DNA of 64,000 nt from Paraburkholderia gardini. GTDB taxonomy: Bacteria; Pseudomonadota; Gammaproteobacteria; Burkholderiales; Burkholderiaceae. Under the pieces are notes generated by a model. The model ran no database searches, was not told the origin of the DNA, and saw nothing but the letters and a program-made list of their open reading frames with translations. Of the stretch, positions 38,074-47,193 are shown piece by piece (within the stretch, counting starts at the first letter, position 1; the number at the start of each line of letters is the position of its first letter). Made by a program: the position numbers and the translations under genes. The DNA is taken from NCBI RefSeq assembly GCF_907164575.1, contig NZ_CAJQYY010000014.1:62001-126000 (forward strand), given 5' to 3'.

Positions 38074-38172
38074 GGTGATCGGTAATCAGGCAACGCACCG
38101 TGCACGCGCAGGGTACGCACGATACGTGTCACTCAGTGGATCGGGTTCGCTTCGACTGTAACGCATAAAGAG

Positions 38173-38197
38173 AAAAAGGCGCATGGCGCGCCTTTTT
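38173..38197 (-). terminator. aspS terminator
   Basis: A perfect 10-bp stem (38173-38182 with 38188-38197) and five-base loop ends in a T-run on the minus strand, 41 bases after the aspS stop. The A-run on the other side could make it work in both directions. Confidence 0.88.
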
Positions 38198-38238
38198 CCC
38201 TGATGCAGCTGAAGCCGGTTCGGACGCCCGGCGAACGC

Positions 38239-40041
38239 TTACTGAACCTTCGGTTCCGGCTGACGCAGACGGATGTGGAGTTCGCGCAGCTGGCGCTCGT
38301 CCACTTCGCTCGGCGCCTGCGTAAGCAGGTCTTGCGCGCGTTGCGTCTTCGGGAACGCGATCACGTCGCGGATCGAATCGGCGCGCGCCATCATCGTCAC
38401 GATGCGGTCGAGACCGAACGCGATACCGCCGTGCGGCGGCGCGCCGTACTGCAGCGCGTCGAGCAGGAAGCCGAACTTCGCACGGGCTTCCTCGGCGTTG
38501 ATCTTGAGCGCGCGGAACACCTTGCTCTGCACTTCTTCCTGATAGATACGAACCGAACCGCCGCCGATTTCCCAGCCGTTCAGCACCATGTCGTAGGCCT
38601 TCGCGAGGCAGCGGCCCGGATCCGTTTCCAGATATTCCAGGTGCTCGTCCTTCGGGCTCGTGAACGGATGGTGAGCGGCAACGTGGCGCGCTTCTTCCTC
38701 GTCGTACTCGAACATCGGGAAATCGACCACCCACAGCGGTTTCCAGCCGTCCTCGACGAGGCTGTTCGCCTTGCCGAATTCCGAATGGCCGATCTTCAGA
38801 CGCAGCGCGCCGAGGCTGTCGTTCACCACCTTCGCGCGGTCTGCCGCGAAGAAAATGATGTCGCCGTCCTGCGCGCCGGTGCGCTCGAGGATCGCCGCGA
38901 TCGACGCATCGTGCAGGTTCTTGACGATCGGGCTTTGCAGACCGTCACGACCTTTCGCGGCTTCGTTGACCTTGACCCACGCGAGACCCTTCGCGCCATA
39001 GATACGCACGAATTCCGTGTAGCTGTCGATGTCGCCACGCGAAAGCTCGCCGCCCTTCGGCACGCGCAGCGCCGCGACGCGGCCGTCTTTCGTGTTGGCC
39101 GGCGCGCTGAACACCTTGAAGTCGACATCCTTCATGACATCGGTCAGGTCGGTGAATTCGAGCTTCACGCGCAGGTCCGGTTTGTCCGAACCGAAACGGC
39201 GCATGGCTTCCGAATACAGCATGACCGGGAATTTCTCGTCGAGCTGAACGCCGATCGTTTCCTTGAACACGTGACGGATCATCGCTTCAAACAGATCGCG
39301 GATTTCCTGTTCGGTGAGGAACGAGGTTTCGCAGTCGATCTGCGTGAATTCCGGCTGACGGTCGGCGCGCAGGTCTTCGTCGCGGAAGCACTTGACGATC
39401 TGGTAGTAGCGGTCGAAGTTCGCCACCATCAGCAGTTGCTTGAACAGTTGCGGCGACTGCGGCAGCGCGAAGAACTGGCCCGGGTTCGTGCGCGACGGCA
39501 CGAGGTAATCGCGCGCGCCTTCCGGCGTGCTCTTGGTGAGCATCGGCGTTTCGATGTCGATGAAACCTTGCGCGTCGAGGTACTTGCGCACTTCCATCGC
39601 CACGCGATAGCGCAGTCGCAGGTTGTGCTGCATCTGCGGACGGCGCAGGTCGAGCACACGATGCGTGAGGCGCGTGGTTTCCGACAGGTTGTCGTCGTCG
39701 AGCTGGAACGGCGGCGTGACCGATGCGTTCAGCACCGTCAGTTCGTGGCACAGCACTTCGATCTTGCCGCTCTTCAGGCCGGCGTTCACCGTGCCTTCCG
39801 GACGGTTGCGGACAACGCCCTGAACGCGCACGCAGAACTCGTTACGCACGCCTTCGGCGATCTTGAACATCTCCGCGCGGTCCGGATCGCAGACGACCTG
39901 AACGAGGCCTTCGCGATCGCGCAGGTCGATGAAGATGACGCCGCCGTGGTCGCGACGACGGCTCACCCAGCCGCACAGCGACACGGTTTGGCCCAGCAGG
40001 TGTTCGGTCACCAGACCGCAGTATTCAGATCTCATCGACAT
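38239..40041 (-). CDS. aspS: Aspartyl-tRNA synthetase
   Basis: This class II synthetase charges tRNA-Asp. It has 600 residues in the bacterial layout: N-terminal OB anticodon-binding domain (about 1-110, with [14 protein letters not shown]), catalytic core and GAD insertion. Seen are [15 protein letters not shown] (motif 1 region), the motif 2 stretch [18 protein letters not shown] and motif 3 [10 protein letters not shown]. Proteins of this family without an Asn-specific partner can also charge tRNA-Asn; the sequence alone does not settle this. It follows the DUF502 gene by 63 bases. Confidence 0.97.
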   Translation of the reverse strand: MSMRSEYCGLVTEHLLGQTVSLCGWVSRRRDHGGVIFIDLRDREGLVQVVCDPDRAEMFKIAEGVRNEFCVRVQGVVRNRPEGTVNAGLKSGKIEVLCHELTVLNASVTPPFQLDDDNLSETTRLTHRVLDLRRPQMQHNLRLRYRVAMEVRKYLDAQGFIDIETPMLTKSTPEGARDYLVPSRTNPGQFFALPQSPQLFKQLLMVANFDRYYQIVKCFRDEDLRADRQPEFTQIDCETSFLTEQEIRDLFEAMIRHVFKETIGVQLDEKFPVMLYSEAMRRFGSDKPDLRVKLEFTDLTDVMKDVDFKVFSAPANTKDGRVAALRVPKGGELSRGDIDSYTEFVRIYGAKGLAWVKVNEAAKGRDGLQSPIVKNLHDASIAAILERTGAQDGDIIFFAADRAKVVNDSLGALRLKIGHSEFGKANSLVEDGWKPLWVVDFPMFEYDEEEARHVAAHHPFTSPKDEHLEYLETDPGRCLAKAYDMVLNGWEIGGGSVRIYQEEVQSKVFRALKINAEEARAKFGFLLDALQYGAPPHGGIAFGLDRIVTMMARADSIRDVIAFPKTQRAQDLLTQAPSEVDERQLRELHIRLRQPEPKVQ

Positions 40042-40104
40042 GATGTTTGTCTTTCGTTTTGCATTGATCGAACGGTGCGCGCCGGCTAGCGACGCGCTCC
40101 GGCA

Positions 40105-40767
40105 TTACAGCGGAGGTTCGATGGGGGTAGCGCGGCGCACCGGCGCCGGCTGCACGGGCACGGACGGCGCCACGACACCCATCGAAACGATGTACTTGAG
40201 CGCGGCGTCGACCGTCATATCGAGTTCGACGACCTCGCTCTTCGGCACCATCAGGAAGAAGCCGGACGTCGGATTCGGCGTCGTGGGCACGTACACGCTC
40301 ACGTGTTCTTCCTTCAGGTGGTTGACCACGTCGCCGCCGGGAATGCCCGTCAGAAACGCGATCGTGTAGGAACCCTTGCGCGGATACTCGATCAGCAACG
40401 CCTTGCGAAACGCGTTGCCGCTGCTGGAAAGCAGCGTGTCCGACACCTGCTTCACGCTGGTATAGATCGGACCGACCACCGGGATATGACGCACGACGAC
40501 TTCCCACCACTTCACGAGCGTCTGCCCGATGAAGTTCTGCGTCAATAGTCCGACGATAAAAATAAACGCGATCGTCAGCACCGCGCCGAGCCCCGGCAGG
40601 CGGAACCCGAGCGCGCGCTCCGGCTGCCAGGATTCCGGCAGCAGCAGCAGCGTCTGGTCCATCGTGCCGATGATGAGGCCCAGCACCCACAGGGTGATGG
40701 CGAGCGGCACCAGCACCAGCAGGCCAGTCAGGAACACCGATTTGAGCGTCGTCTTTTTCGTCGTCAT
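40105..40767 (-). CDS. DUF502 membrane protein
   Basis: The 220-residue protein belongs to the DUF502 family of unknown function. Two N-terminal hydrophobic helices are clear (about 10-35 and 55-78), followed by the family-specific RHIPVVGPIYTSVKQV and the soluble VYVPTTPNPTSGFFLMVP. The C-terminal 20 residues are Pro- and Val-rich. It lies between the FmdB zinc-ribbon gene and aspS on the same strand, a fixed order in Burkholderiaceae. Confidence 0.88.
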   Translation of the reverse strand: MTTKKTTLKSVFLTGLLVLVPLAITLWVLGLIIGTMDQTLLLLPESWQPERALGFRLPGLGAVLTIAFIFIVGLLTQNFIGQTLVKWWEVVVRHIPVVGPIYTSVKQVSDTLLSSSGNAFRKALLIEYPRKGSYTIAFLTGIPGGDVVNHLKEEHVSVYVPTTPNPTSGFFLMVPKSEVVELDMTVDAALKYIVSMGVVAPSVPVQPAPVRRATPIEPPL

Positions 40768-40839
40768 GTGTAGCGCCAGTGAACCGCGCGGGATCGATCC
40801 GCCGCGGTGTGCTTGTCGCCCTTGCGGGCTGCGATGCTG

Positions 40840-41208
40840 TTATGCGCTGTCCGCGCCCGAACTCGATGCGGGCGCCGCGGCGGCCGGCGTGGCCGGCGTG
40901 GCTTTGCCGCTGTCCGTGCCAGCAGGCGACGAACCCGCTTCGCTCTTGCCGCTCCCGGCCTTCGCCGGTTCGGCGGCGCCGTTTTCACCGGCGGCGGGCT
41001 TCGCGGCTGCATTCGCGCCGCCCGAGCCACCGCGAAAGTCGGTGACGTACCAGCCCGAGCCCTTCAGCTGGAAACCCGCGGCCGTAACCTGTTTGCGGAA
41101 CGCGTCTTTGCCGCATTCCGGGCATTGCGTCAGCGGGGCGTCGCTCATCTTCTGAAGCACGTCCTTCCCAAAGCCGCATGATTCACAACGATAAGCGTAG
41201 ATCGGCAT
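40840..41208 (-). CDS. FmdB-family zinc-ribbon protein with disordered tail
   Basis: The N-terminal 45 residues form the FmdB/CxxC zinc ribbon with C8, C11, C29 and C32 (MPIYAYRCESCG). Members are thought to be small regulators, but none of its close relatives has a firm role that I know. After about residue 60 the protein becomes a low-complexity tail of Ala, Gly, Pro, Ser and Lys, ending at 122 residues. ATG 41208 is set by the conserved MPIY start. A TATAAT box lies upstream at 41257-41262. Confidence 0.88.
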   Translation of the reverse strand: MPIYAYRCESCGFGKDVLQKMSDAPLTQCPECGKDAFRKQVTAAGFQLKGSGWYVTDFRGGSGGANAAAKPAAGENGAAEPAKAGSGKSEAGSSPAGTDSGKATPATPAAAAPASSSGADSA

Positions 41209-41256
41209 GATCTTTATTCCCTGCGAAAAATCCTGTAAACGCCTGCAAAGCCTTGA

Positions 41257-41262
41257 ATTATA
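41257..41262 (-). promoter_or_regulatory. Candidate -10 box for fmdB
   Basis: The minus strand reads a perfect TATAAT about 50 bases before the fmdB start. A convincing -35 box is missing, and a GCCCCG hairpin (41280-41296) lies just upstream. Confidence 0.4.
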
Positions 41263-41348
41263 GCCGCAAACGGTTTGCCGCCCCGGAAATCGGGGCCTGC
41301 GGCGGGACAGACCCGCCGTGGCACTAAATGGGGGCGTTGCAGCCCGGA

Positions 41349-42008
41349 TCAAGCTGCTGCAACCCCGCGGCGACGCCATGTCATCCAGCGTTCACGCCCG
41401 GCGAATACCGGTATCGAATCCGCGACGGCCTCGTCTTCGATCAGCTCGAAATGCGGCACCAGCAAGGCTTCCAGCTCCTCACGCTCGATGCCGAATGGCG
41501 GCCCTTTCGGCGTCGCGCCGAGAAAGTAGAAGCCGGCGAGCAACGCCCCTGCCGGCAGCAACGCGGCCATTCGCTGCGCATAATCGCCCCAGCGGGCTTT
41601 CGGCAGCGCACAGAGAAACGCGCGCTCGTAGATCCAGGCTGGCGTGAACGGCGGCTCATACACGAAGAAATCCGCCTGTTCGACGACTGACGCGTAGGCG
41701 CCCAACTGCTTGCGCGCGGCGGCGACCGCGTTCGGCGAGAAATCGATGGCGCGCACCTGACGCCCTTCCTGCCCGAGCGCGAGTGCTTCCCATGCGCTGC
41801 CGCAGCCGGGAATCAGCACGGCACCTTCTGCGTGCCTTGCCGCGAAAGCCTTGAACGCTGGCGGCACGCCCGCCTGATCCCACGGCATGAAACCGCGCTC
41901 GAAGCGCTCGTCCCAGAACGCAGGCGAATCCGGATCGCGCGAGACGAATTCCGGCGCAGTCTGGCGCGCGCCGGAGGGCAGCGGAGGACGGTTTGAATCA
42001 GCGTTCAT
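41349..42008 (-). CDS. Thiopurine-methyltransferase-like SAM methyltransferase
   Basis: This 219-residue class I methyltransferase has the TPMT-type layout: FWDERFERGFMPWDQAGVPPAF, then the SAM motif VLIPGCGSAWEALAL and the acidic turn AIDFS. Bacterial members methylate thiols, thiocyanate, or selenium and tellurium species; the true substrate is unknown here. ATG 42008 has GGGAG upstream. It lies between ubiB and the FmdB gene on the same strand. Confidence 0.85.
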   Translation of the reverse strand: MNADSNRPPLPSGARQTAPEFVSRDPDSPAFWDERFERGFMPWDQAGVPPAFKAFAARHAEGAVLIPGCGSAWEALALGQEGRQVRAIDFSPNAVAAARKQLGAYASVVEQADFFVYEPPFTPAWIYERAFLCALPKARWGDYAQRMAALLPAGALLAGFYFLGATPKGPPFGIEREELEALLVPHFELIEDEAVADSIPVFAGRERWMTWRRRGVAAA

Positions 42009-42043
42009 CGATATCTCCCGGTCAGGCCAGGGTCGGGCAACGA

Positions 42044-43624
42044 TCACCCGCCATACAACATCGCCAGCCAGACGCGTGCGACCACCGCGCCGATGCCCGC
42101 GGCAATGCCGAACATCAGCAGCCCCTGCAGCAGCCGGTTGGTCCGCTTCTGCTCCAGCAGGATCATGCGCATGACGTCGTTGTGCGGCTGGCCGTGCTGG
42201 GCGTCGTGGCGCGACGCCAGCGCGTGATGGATCAGGCGCGGCAGTTGCGGCAGCGTCTTGCTCCACTGCGGCGCTTCGATCTTGAGCCGCTCGTACCATC
42301 CGGACAGCCCGATCTGCTCGTTCATCCAGCGTTCGAGATACGGTTTTGCCGTTTTCCACAGATCAAGCTCGGGATCGAGCGAGCGGCCCAGACCCTCGAC
42401 GTTCAGCATCGTCTTTTGCAGCAGCACGAGCTGCGGCTGGATCTCGACGTTAAAGCGCCGCGACGTCGAGAAGAGACGCAGCAGCACCTGACCGAGCGAA
42501 ATATCCTTCAGCGCGCGATCGAAGTAGGGTTCGCATACCGCGCGAATCGCGCTTTCGAGTTCTTCGACGCGGGTCGTTTTCGGCACCCAGCCGGACTCCA
42601 GATGCAGCGTCGCGACGCGGTGGTAGTCGCGCTTGAAGAACGCGAGAAAGTTCTGCGCGAGATAGTTTTTATCGAAGTCCGACAGCGCGCCGATGATGCC
42701 GAAATCAAGCGCGATATAGCGCCCGAAGTGCCTGGGGTCGAGACTCACCTGGATGTTGCCCGGGTGCATGTCGGCGTGAAAAAAACCGTCGCGGAACACC
42801 TGGGTAAAGAAAATCTCGACCCCTTCGCGCGCCAGCTTCGGAATATCGACGCCTGCCGCGCGCAGCGTTTCCACCTGGCTGATCGGCACACCGACCATCC
42901 GCTCCATCACGAGCACATTGGGTGTGCAGAATTCCCAGTACATCTCGGGCACGAGCAGCAGGTCCAGCCCGGCGAAATTGCGGCGCAGCTGGCTGCCGTT
43001 CGCGGCCTCACGCATCAGGTCGAGTTCGTCGTGCAGGTATTTGTCGAATTCGCCGACCACCTCGCGCGGCTTCAGGCGCTTGCCGTCCGCCCACAGACGC
43101 TCGGCCCACACGGCGAGATCGCGCATGAGCGCGAGATCGGAATCGATCACAGGCAGCATGTTCGGCCGCAGCACCTTGACCGCCACCGGCTTGCCCGCGT
43201 GCTGACCGGCCTTCACCTTCGCGAAGTGCACCTGCGCGATCGACGCGCTCGCCACCGGCACCCGCTCGAAATCGTCGAACAGCACACCGACGGGCGCGCC
43301 CAGCGATTTTTCGACGATCGCGATCGCGACATCCGAATCGAACGGTGGCACCTGATCCTGGAGCTTCGCAAGTTCGTTGGCGATATCGACGGGGAGCAGA
43401 TCGCGCCGCGTGGACAGCACCTGACCGAACTTCACGAAGATCGGCCCGAGGCTTTCGAGCGCCAGACGAAGACGCACGCCCGGCGGTTGCTCGAACTTGC
43501 GGCCGATCGTGGTGATACGCAGCAGCAGACGCACGCGCCGGTCGTTGACGCGGCTCAACATCATTTCGTCAAGACCAAAACGGATGACGGTAAAGAATAT
43601 TTTTAGAAAGCGCAGAAAACGCAT
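42044..43624 (-). CDS. ubiB: Ubiquinone biosynthesis regulatory protein kinase UbiB
   Basis: UbiB is an atypical membrane-bound kinase/ATPase required for ubiquinone synthesis. The 526 residues carry the family KxGQ motif in [19 protein letters not shown], the Ala-rich loop [11 protein letters not shown], and the catalytic [10 protein letters not shown] with ALDFGIIG. Two hydrophobic helices lie at the C-terminus (after [10 protein letters not shown]). It follows ubiJ by 15 bases, so both are translated from one message. Confidence 0.95.
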   Translation of the reverse strand: MRFLRFLKIFFTVIRFGLDEMMLSRVNDRRVRLLLRITTIGRKFEQPPGVRLRLALESLGPIFVKFGQVLSTRRDLLPVDIANELAKLQDQVPPFDSDVAIAIVEKSLGAPVGVLFDDFERVPVASASIAQVHFAKVKAGQHAGKPVAVKVLRPNMLPVIDSDLALMRDLAVWAERLWADGKRLKPREVVGEFDKYLHDELDLMREAANGSQLRRNFAGLDLLLVPEMYWEFCTPNVLVMERMVGVPISQVETLRAAGVDIPKLAREGVEIFFTQVFRDGFFHADMHPGNIQVSLDPRHFGRYIALDFGIIGALSDFDKNYLAQNFLAFFKRDYHRVATLHLESGWVPKTTRVEELESAIRAVCEPYFDRALKDISLGQVLLRLFSTSRRFNVEIQPQLVLLQKTMLNVEGLGRSLDPELDLWKTAKPYLERWMNEQIGLSGWYERLKIEAPQWSKTLPQLPRLIHHALASRHDAQHGQPHNDVMRMILLEQKRTNRLLQGLLMFGIAAGIGAVVARVWLAMLYGG

Positions 43625-43639
43625 CGTAGAGCCCGGTGA

Positions 43640-44284
43640 CTAGCGCGTGCCGCGCGAAGTGGCGGCTCCGCCCGACGCATCGGCGTCACGGGCTTCAACC
43701 TTGTGTTCAAGACGTTCGACGCGCTTTTCGACGCGCGCCAGCGCATCGCGCGCCCGGGCGAGTTCGGCGTTGAAGTCGTCGAGCGCCGTGCGCCGCACCA
43801 GTTGCGGCTTTTCGTCGAGCAGATATTCCGCGACCGAATCGAGCAGATTGCGGCCCGTGCGAAGCGCCTGCCCGTGCGCCGACCGTGCCAGCGAAGCGAC
43901 GCGCACCGCCGGGCCGTCGCCGATCAGTTTCGCGAGATCTTCTTCCGGCTCCCAGCGTAGATGCTCGGCGAGCTTCGCGATCACCGTGGCGAATTCGGCA
44001 TCGCCCTCGATCTTCACGTGCTTCATGACCGCGGCCTGACCGCCCTGCACGAACGCGGGCAGCGCATCCGACGGCACGGACACCACGACGTCGAACTGCT
44101 GCGTGACGGATTCGTCGACCGCGGACAGATAGCCGTCCGGCCCGACGAGCAGTATCAGCGTGACAGGCGAACAGGTGAGCCGGGCGGTCTTGCCGGCGTA
44201 GGGAGCGAGGCGCTCGCGTGCCCACGATTCGCGGGCGAGCAGATGGTTGACGGCAGCAGCGAAGGGCTTGGCGGCGAGGGTCAT
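43640..44284 (-). CDS. ubiJ: Ubiquinone biosynthesis accessory factor UbiJ
   Basis: UbiJ is a lipid-binding scaffold of the soluble Ubi complex. The 214-residue protein has an N-terminal SCP2 domain (about 10-125, with LLVGPDGYLSAVD and VKIEGDAEFATVIAKL) and a C-terminal coiled coil (about 165-200). The coil is rich in Arg/Glu/Ala and is the expected UbiK-binding part. It precedes ubiB by 15 bases. A strong terminator lies only 19 bases upstream of its start. Confidence 0.9.
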   Translation of the reverse strand: MTLAAKPFAAAVNHLLARESWARERLAPYAGKTARLTCSPVTLILLVGPDGYLSAVDESVTQQFDVVVSVPSDALPAFVQGGQAAVMKHVKIEGDAEFATVIAKLAEHLRWEPEEDLAKLIGDGPAVRVASLARSAHGQALRTGRNLLDSVAEYLLDEKPQLVRRTALDDFNAELARARDALARVEKRVERLEHKVEARDADASGGAATSRGTR

Positions 44285-44302
44285 CGGAAGTGGATAAGAA
44301 AA

Positions 44303-44333
44303 AACCCGCGCCGGCGATCTGCCAGCGCGGGTT
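44303..44333 (-). terminator. Terminator of the Tim44 gene, next to the ubiJ start
   Basis: A 9-bp GC-rich stem (44303-44311 with 44325-44333) with a further inner GGC/GCC pair is followed on the minus strand by a six-T run. It should stop the Tim44 transcript just before ubiJ, so ubiJ-ubiB needs its own start or read-through. Confidence 0.88.
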
Positions 44334-44438
44334 CCTATTGTAACGTCCGTTGGCTTGCGGACTGTCTATGCCGAACGGCCAGTCAGACGACCGGTGAACG
44401 ATCGACCGGGTGCTTGTGCAGCGTGCCCGGCCTCCGGG

Positions 44439-45449
44439 TCAATGCTGCGCGACCTGCTGGATGCCGGCGAGCAGCCAGCCTTCGTTGGCGTGTGTCGACT
44501 TCGACAGGTTCCAGATTTCCACGAACGGCTCGGCCGAAGCGTCCGCCGTCTCGCGAATCAGGCCCGAGAAGCGCACGCTCGCCAGGTACTCGGCGCCGCG
44601 GTCCTCGACGCCCAGCAGGTCCGCGTTCAGCTGCACGACGTCCGTCTGGTTCGCCTCCCCGCCGCGCGAGGAAAGATCCACCTTCACCTCGGCGAACATT
44701 TCCGGCGTCGTGAATTCGCGGATGTCTTCCATGTTGCCGACGTCCCACGCAGCCTGCAGACGCACGAAGTACACCTTCGCGTTACGCAGGAACGCTTCCG
44801 TGTCGAAGTTCGCGGGCACCGAAGGCGCGGCGCTGAGCGCCGGCGTACCCGACGGACCGCCCAGTGGCGCGGAATACGGGCCCGACGGCGGTGCCGTATA
44901 AGAGGGCTCGCGCGTCGAATAGCCGGTTCCGCCGGCATTTAACGTCGGCGAACCGGCGCCGCCCGCATAGGCCGGCGTACCGGCGTCACGCTTGCGCCCG
45001 ATGAACTTGCGGATCAGCCAGATGGCTACCATCGCGATCAACGCGATGATGATGAAGTTCGCCATCGCGCCGGCAAATGCCTCGCCGAGGCCGAAGTGCG
45101 ACAGCAGCGCGGCGATACCGAGACCGGCGGCGAGACCTGCGATCGGGCCAAGCCAGCGCGAACGGTTCGGCGCGGGCGTGGCACCCGGCGCCGGTTGCGC
45201 GCGCTGCGCCTGGGCGCCTTGTGCCGATTGCTGCGCGGGTTGTGCGGGCTGCGCCGGCGGCGGCGTGGTGGAACGCTGCATGGTGTTCGACTGGCGGCCG
45301 AAGCTACGCCCACCGCCCATGCGACGCGCCTCGGCGTCGAGCGAGGCGAGCGTTCCGGCCATGATCAGACCGACCATCGCCAGCAGTCCGATTCGCCTCG
45401 CCCAGGAACCCGATTTCTTACGGGAAGCTAACACAACGGAATCAGACAT
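44439..45449 (-). CDS. Tim44-domain membrane protein
   Basis: The 336 residues start with a positively charged segment and a hydrophobic helix (about 18-38). A Pro/Gln/Ala-rich linker, two close membrane helices (about 95-150) and a C-terminal Tim44/TIM-barrel-like domain (about 215-336, ending WLLAGIQQVAQH) follow. The family is linked to the mitochondrial import protein Tim44 and to ribosomal L45. Its bacterial function is not known. The start has an AAGGAA site. It sits between ubiE and ubiJ. Confidence 0.85.
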   Translation of the reverse strand: MSDSVVLASRKKSGSWARRIGLLAMVGLIMAGTLASLDAEARRMGGGRSFGRQSNTMQRSTTPPPAQPAQPAQQSAQGAQAQRAQPAPGATPAPNRSRWLGPIAGLAAGLGIAALLSHFGLGEAFAGAMANFIIIALIAMVAIWLIRKFIGRKRDAGTPAYAGGAGSPTLNAGGTGYSTREPSYTAPPSGPYSAPLGGPSGTPALSAAPSVPANFDTEAFLRNAKVYFVRLQAAWDVGNMEDIREFTTPEMFAEVKVDLSSRGGEANQTDVVQLNADLLGVEDRGAEYLASVRFSGLIRETADASAEPFVEIWNLSKSTHANEGWLLAGIQQVAQH

Positions 45450-45484
45450 TTTTCACATTCCTTAAAAAACAATGATTTAGGACG

Positions 45485-46216
45485 CTAGTATTTCGTCCCC
45501 ACGTGTAAAGCTACCACACCAGCTGACAAATTGTAATATTTGACGGCATCGAGGCCCGCTTGTTCCATCATTGTTTTTAAAGTTTCCTGATCCGGATGCA
45601 TGCGGATCGATTCGGCAAGGTAGCGATAGCTTTCGGCGTCTTTCGCGAAGCGGTCGCCGAGCCACGGCAGCACCTTGAACGAGTAGACGTCGTAGGCTTT
45701 CTTCAGCGGATCCCAGACTTTCGAGAACTCCAGCACGAGCAGCCGCCCGGCCGGCTTCAGCACGCGGCGCATTTCTGCCAGCGCCACGTCCTTATGCGTC
45801 ATGTTGCGCAACCCGAAGGCGACAGTGACCACGTCGAAGTAGTTGTCCGGAAAGGGAATTTTCTCGGCATCGCACAACAGCGCCGGCGTGATCACGCCCT
45901 TGTCGAGCAGACGGTCGCGGCCCACGCGCAGCATCGATTCGTTGATGTCCGTGTGCCAGACTTCGCCCGTCGAGCCCGCCTGCTTCGCGAACGCCTTCGA
46001 AAGATCGCCGGTGCCGCCCGCGATATCGAGCACCTTGAAGCCCGGCCGCACAGCCGCCTGGGCGATCGTGAACATCTTCCACGCGCGATGCAGCCCGCCC
46101 GACATCAGATCGTTCATCAGGTCGTAGTTGGTGGCGACCGAGTGGAACACACCCGCCACCTTCTTCGCTTTTTCCTGTTCGTCGACTGTCTGAAAGCCGA
46201 AGTGGGTTTTGTTCAT
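45485..46216 (-). CDS. ubiE: Demethylmenaquinone / ubiquinone C-methyltransferase
   Basis: UbiE carries out the C-methylation in ubiquinone (and, where present, menaquinone) synthesis. The 243 residues contain [24 protein letters not shown], the SAM motif [15 protein letters not shown], and [35 protein letters not shown] residues ending [15 protein letters not shown] 46216 has AAAGGA upstream; the frame stays open above it without similarity. It precedes the Tim44 gene by 35 bases. Confidence 0.96.
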   Translation of the reverse strand: MNKTHFGFQTVDEQEKAKKVAGVFHSVATNYDLMNDLMSGGLHRAWKMFTIAQAAVRPGFKVLDIAGGTGDLSKAFAKQAGSTGEVWHTDINESMLRVGRDRLLDKGVITPALLCDAEKIPFPDNYFDVVTVAFGLRNMTHKDVALAEMRRVLKPAGRLLVLEFSKVWDPLKKAYDVYSFKVLPWLGDRFAKDAESYRYLAESIRMHPDQETLKTMMEQAGLDAVKYYNLSAGVVALHVGTKY

Positions 46217-46298
46217 CGCGCTTGTCCTTTCGCGTATTCTGGAATGTTGCGCCGCAATATCCGGCGCGCAGGCCGCATCGTACCAGCGGACGATCTGA

Positions 46299-46724
46299 TT
46301 AGTGGCAATGTCCGTGCCCGTGACCCTGGGGGGCGCCCGCTGCGTCCATCGGCGCGTCGCGGTCGACGCCCGCCGCTTCGAGCTTGCCGAGGTACTCGCG
46401 CCACAGTTCGTCCTGGCGGACCGCGATGTCGTACAGCAGGTCCCACGAATAGAGGCCGGTCGAATGGCCGTCCGAGAAGGTCGGCTGCAGCGCGTAGTTA
46501 CCGACACCTTCGATCGATACGATCGACACATCGCGCTTGCCGGTCTGCAGCGTTTCCTGACCCGGACCGTGGCCGCGCACTTCCGCTGACGGCGAAAACA
46601 CGCGCAGAAGCTCGAACGGTACGCGGTAGCTTTCGCCCTCACCGTACTGGAGTTCGAGCACGTGCGATTTCGCGTGAACGACGACGCCGGTCGGAACCGG
46701 CGTGTCAGGAGTCAGTCCGCTCAT
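46299..46724 (-). CDS. DUF971 protein with His-rich tail
   Basis: The 141 residues belong to the DUF971 family, also found as the N-terminal domain of gamma-butyrobetaine hydroxylase and beside Mrp/ApbC iron-sulfur carriers. The core is seen in [28 protein letters not shown] and [24 protein letters not shown]. The last eight residues, GHGHGHCH, look metal-binding. It lies between a HIT gene and ubiE on the same strand. The function is unknown. Confidence 0.87.
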   Translation of the reverse strand: MSGLTPDTPVPTGVVVHAKSHVLELQYGEGESYRVPFELLRVFSPSAEVRGHGPGQETLQTGKRDVSIVSIEGVGNYALQPTFSDGHSTGLYSWDLLYDIAVRQDELWREYLGKLEAAGVDRDAPMDAAGAPQGHGHGHCH

Positions 46725-46731
46725 GATGACC

Positions 46732-47163
46732 TCAGTCGAGAGCTTGTTCGATTTCGGTGCGTACCGCTTCGCGCAGCAGCGTGGCCTGCGCGCGGCGCTG
46801 CGACAGCAGTGCCTCCGACACCGTCCGCTGGCGCGGCGCCCAGATGGGCAGCGGAAAATGCGCGTCGTTGGAAAAGCGCGGAATCACATGCCAGTGCACG
46901 TGCGGCACCTGGTTGCCAAGACTCGCGAGATTCACCTTCACCGGTTGCATCACCCGACGCATCGCACGTTCGACCGCATAGACCGCGCGCATCACGCGAT
47001 CACGCTCTTCTTCAGACAGATCGGAAAACTCGGCGATATGCGCGTTCCAGATTACCCGGCAAAAACCCGGGTAATCGTGTTCACCGGCCAGAACGACACG
47101 TAGCGTATCGTCCTGCCACAGCACATCGCCGCCTTCCTCCCGGCAAAATACACAATCCATCAT
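46732..47163 (-). CDS. HIT-family nucleotide hydrolase
   Basis: This 143-residue protein has the histidine triad HVHWHVIP (H88, H90, H92), so it should hydrolyse or transfer nucleotide monophosphates. Cysteines C4 and C7 form an N-terminal CxxC. ATG 47163 is directly followed by a second ATG; the GGGGAAG site favours either. It precedes the DUF971 gene by seven bases and follows the big oxidoreductase gene by 30, so all three may share a transcript. Confidence 0.9.
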   Translation of the reverse strand: MMDCVFCREEGGDVLWQDDTLRVVLAGEHDYPGFCRVIWNAHIAEFSDLSEEERDRVMRAVYAVERAMRRVMQPVKVNLASLGNQVPHVHWHVIPRFSNDAHFPLPIWAPRQRTVSEALLSQRRAQATLLREAVRTEIEQALD

Positions 47164-47193
47164 CTTCCCCGCACGGATATGTCAGCCGTGTCA

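Noticed and set aside
38203..40089. A 628-codon open frame on the plus strand opposite aspS
   Set aside because: Antisense shadow of aspS with unlikely composition and no ribosome-binding site.
41993..43606. A 537-codon open frame on the plus strand opposite ubiB
   Set aside because: Antisense shadow; no motifs; ubiB motifs are complete on the other strand.
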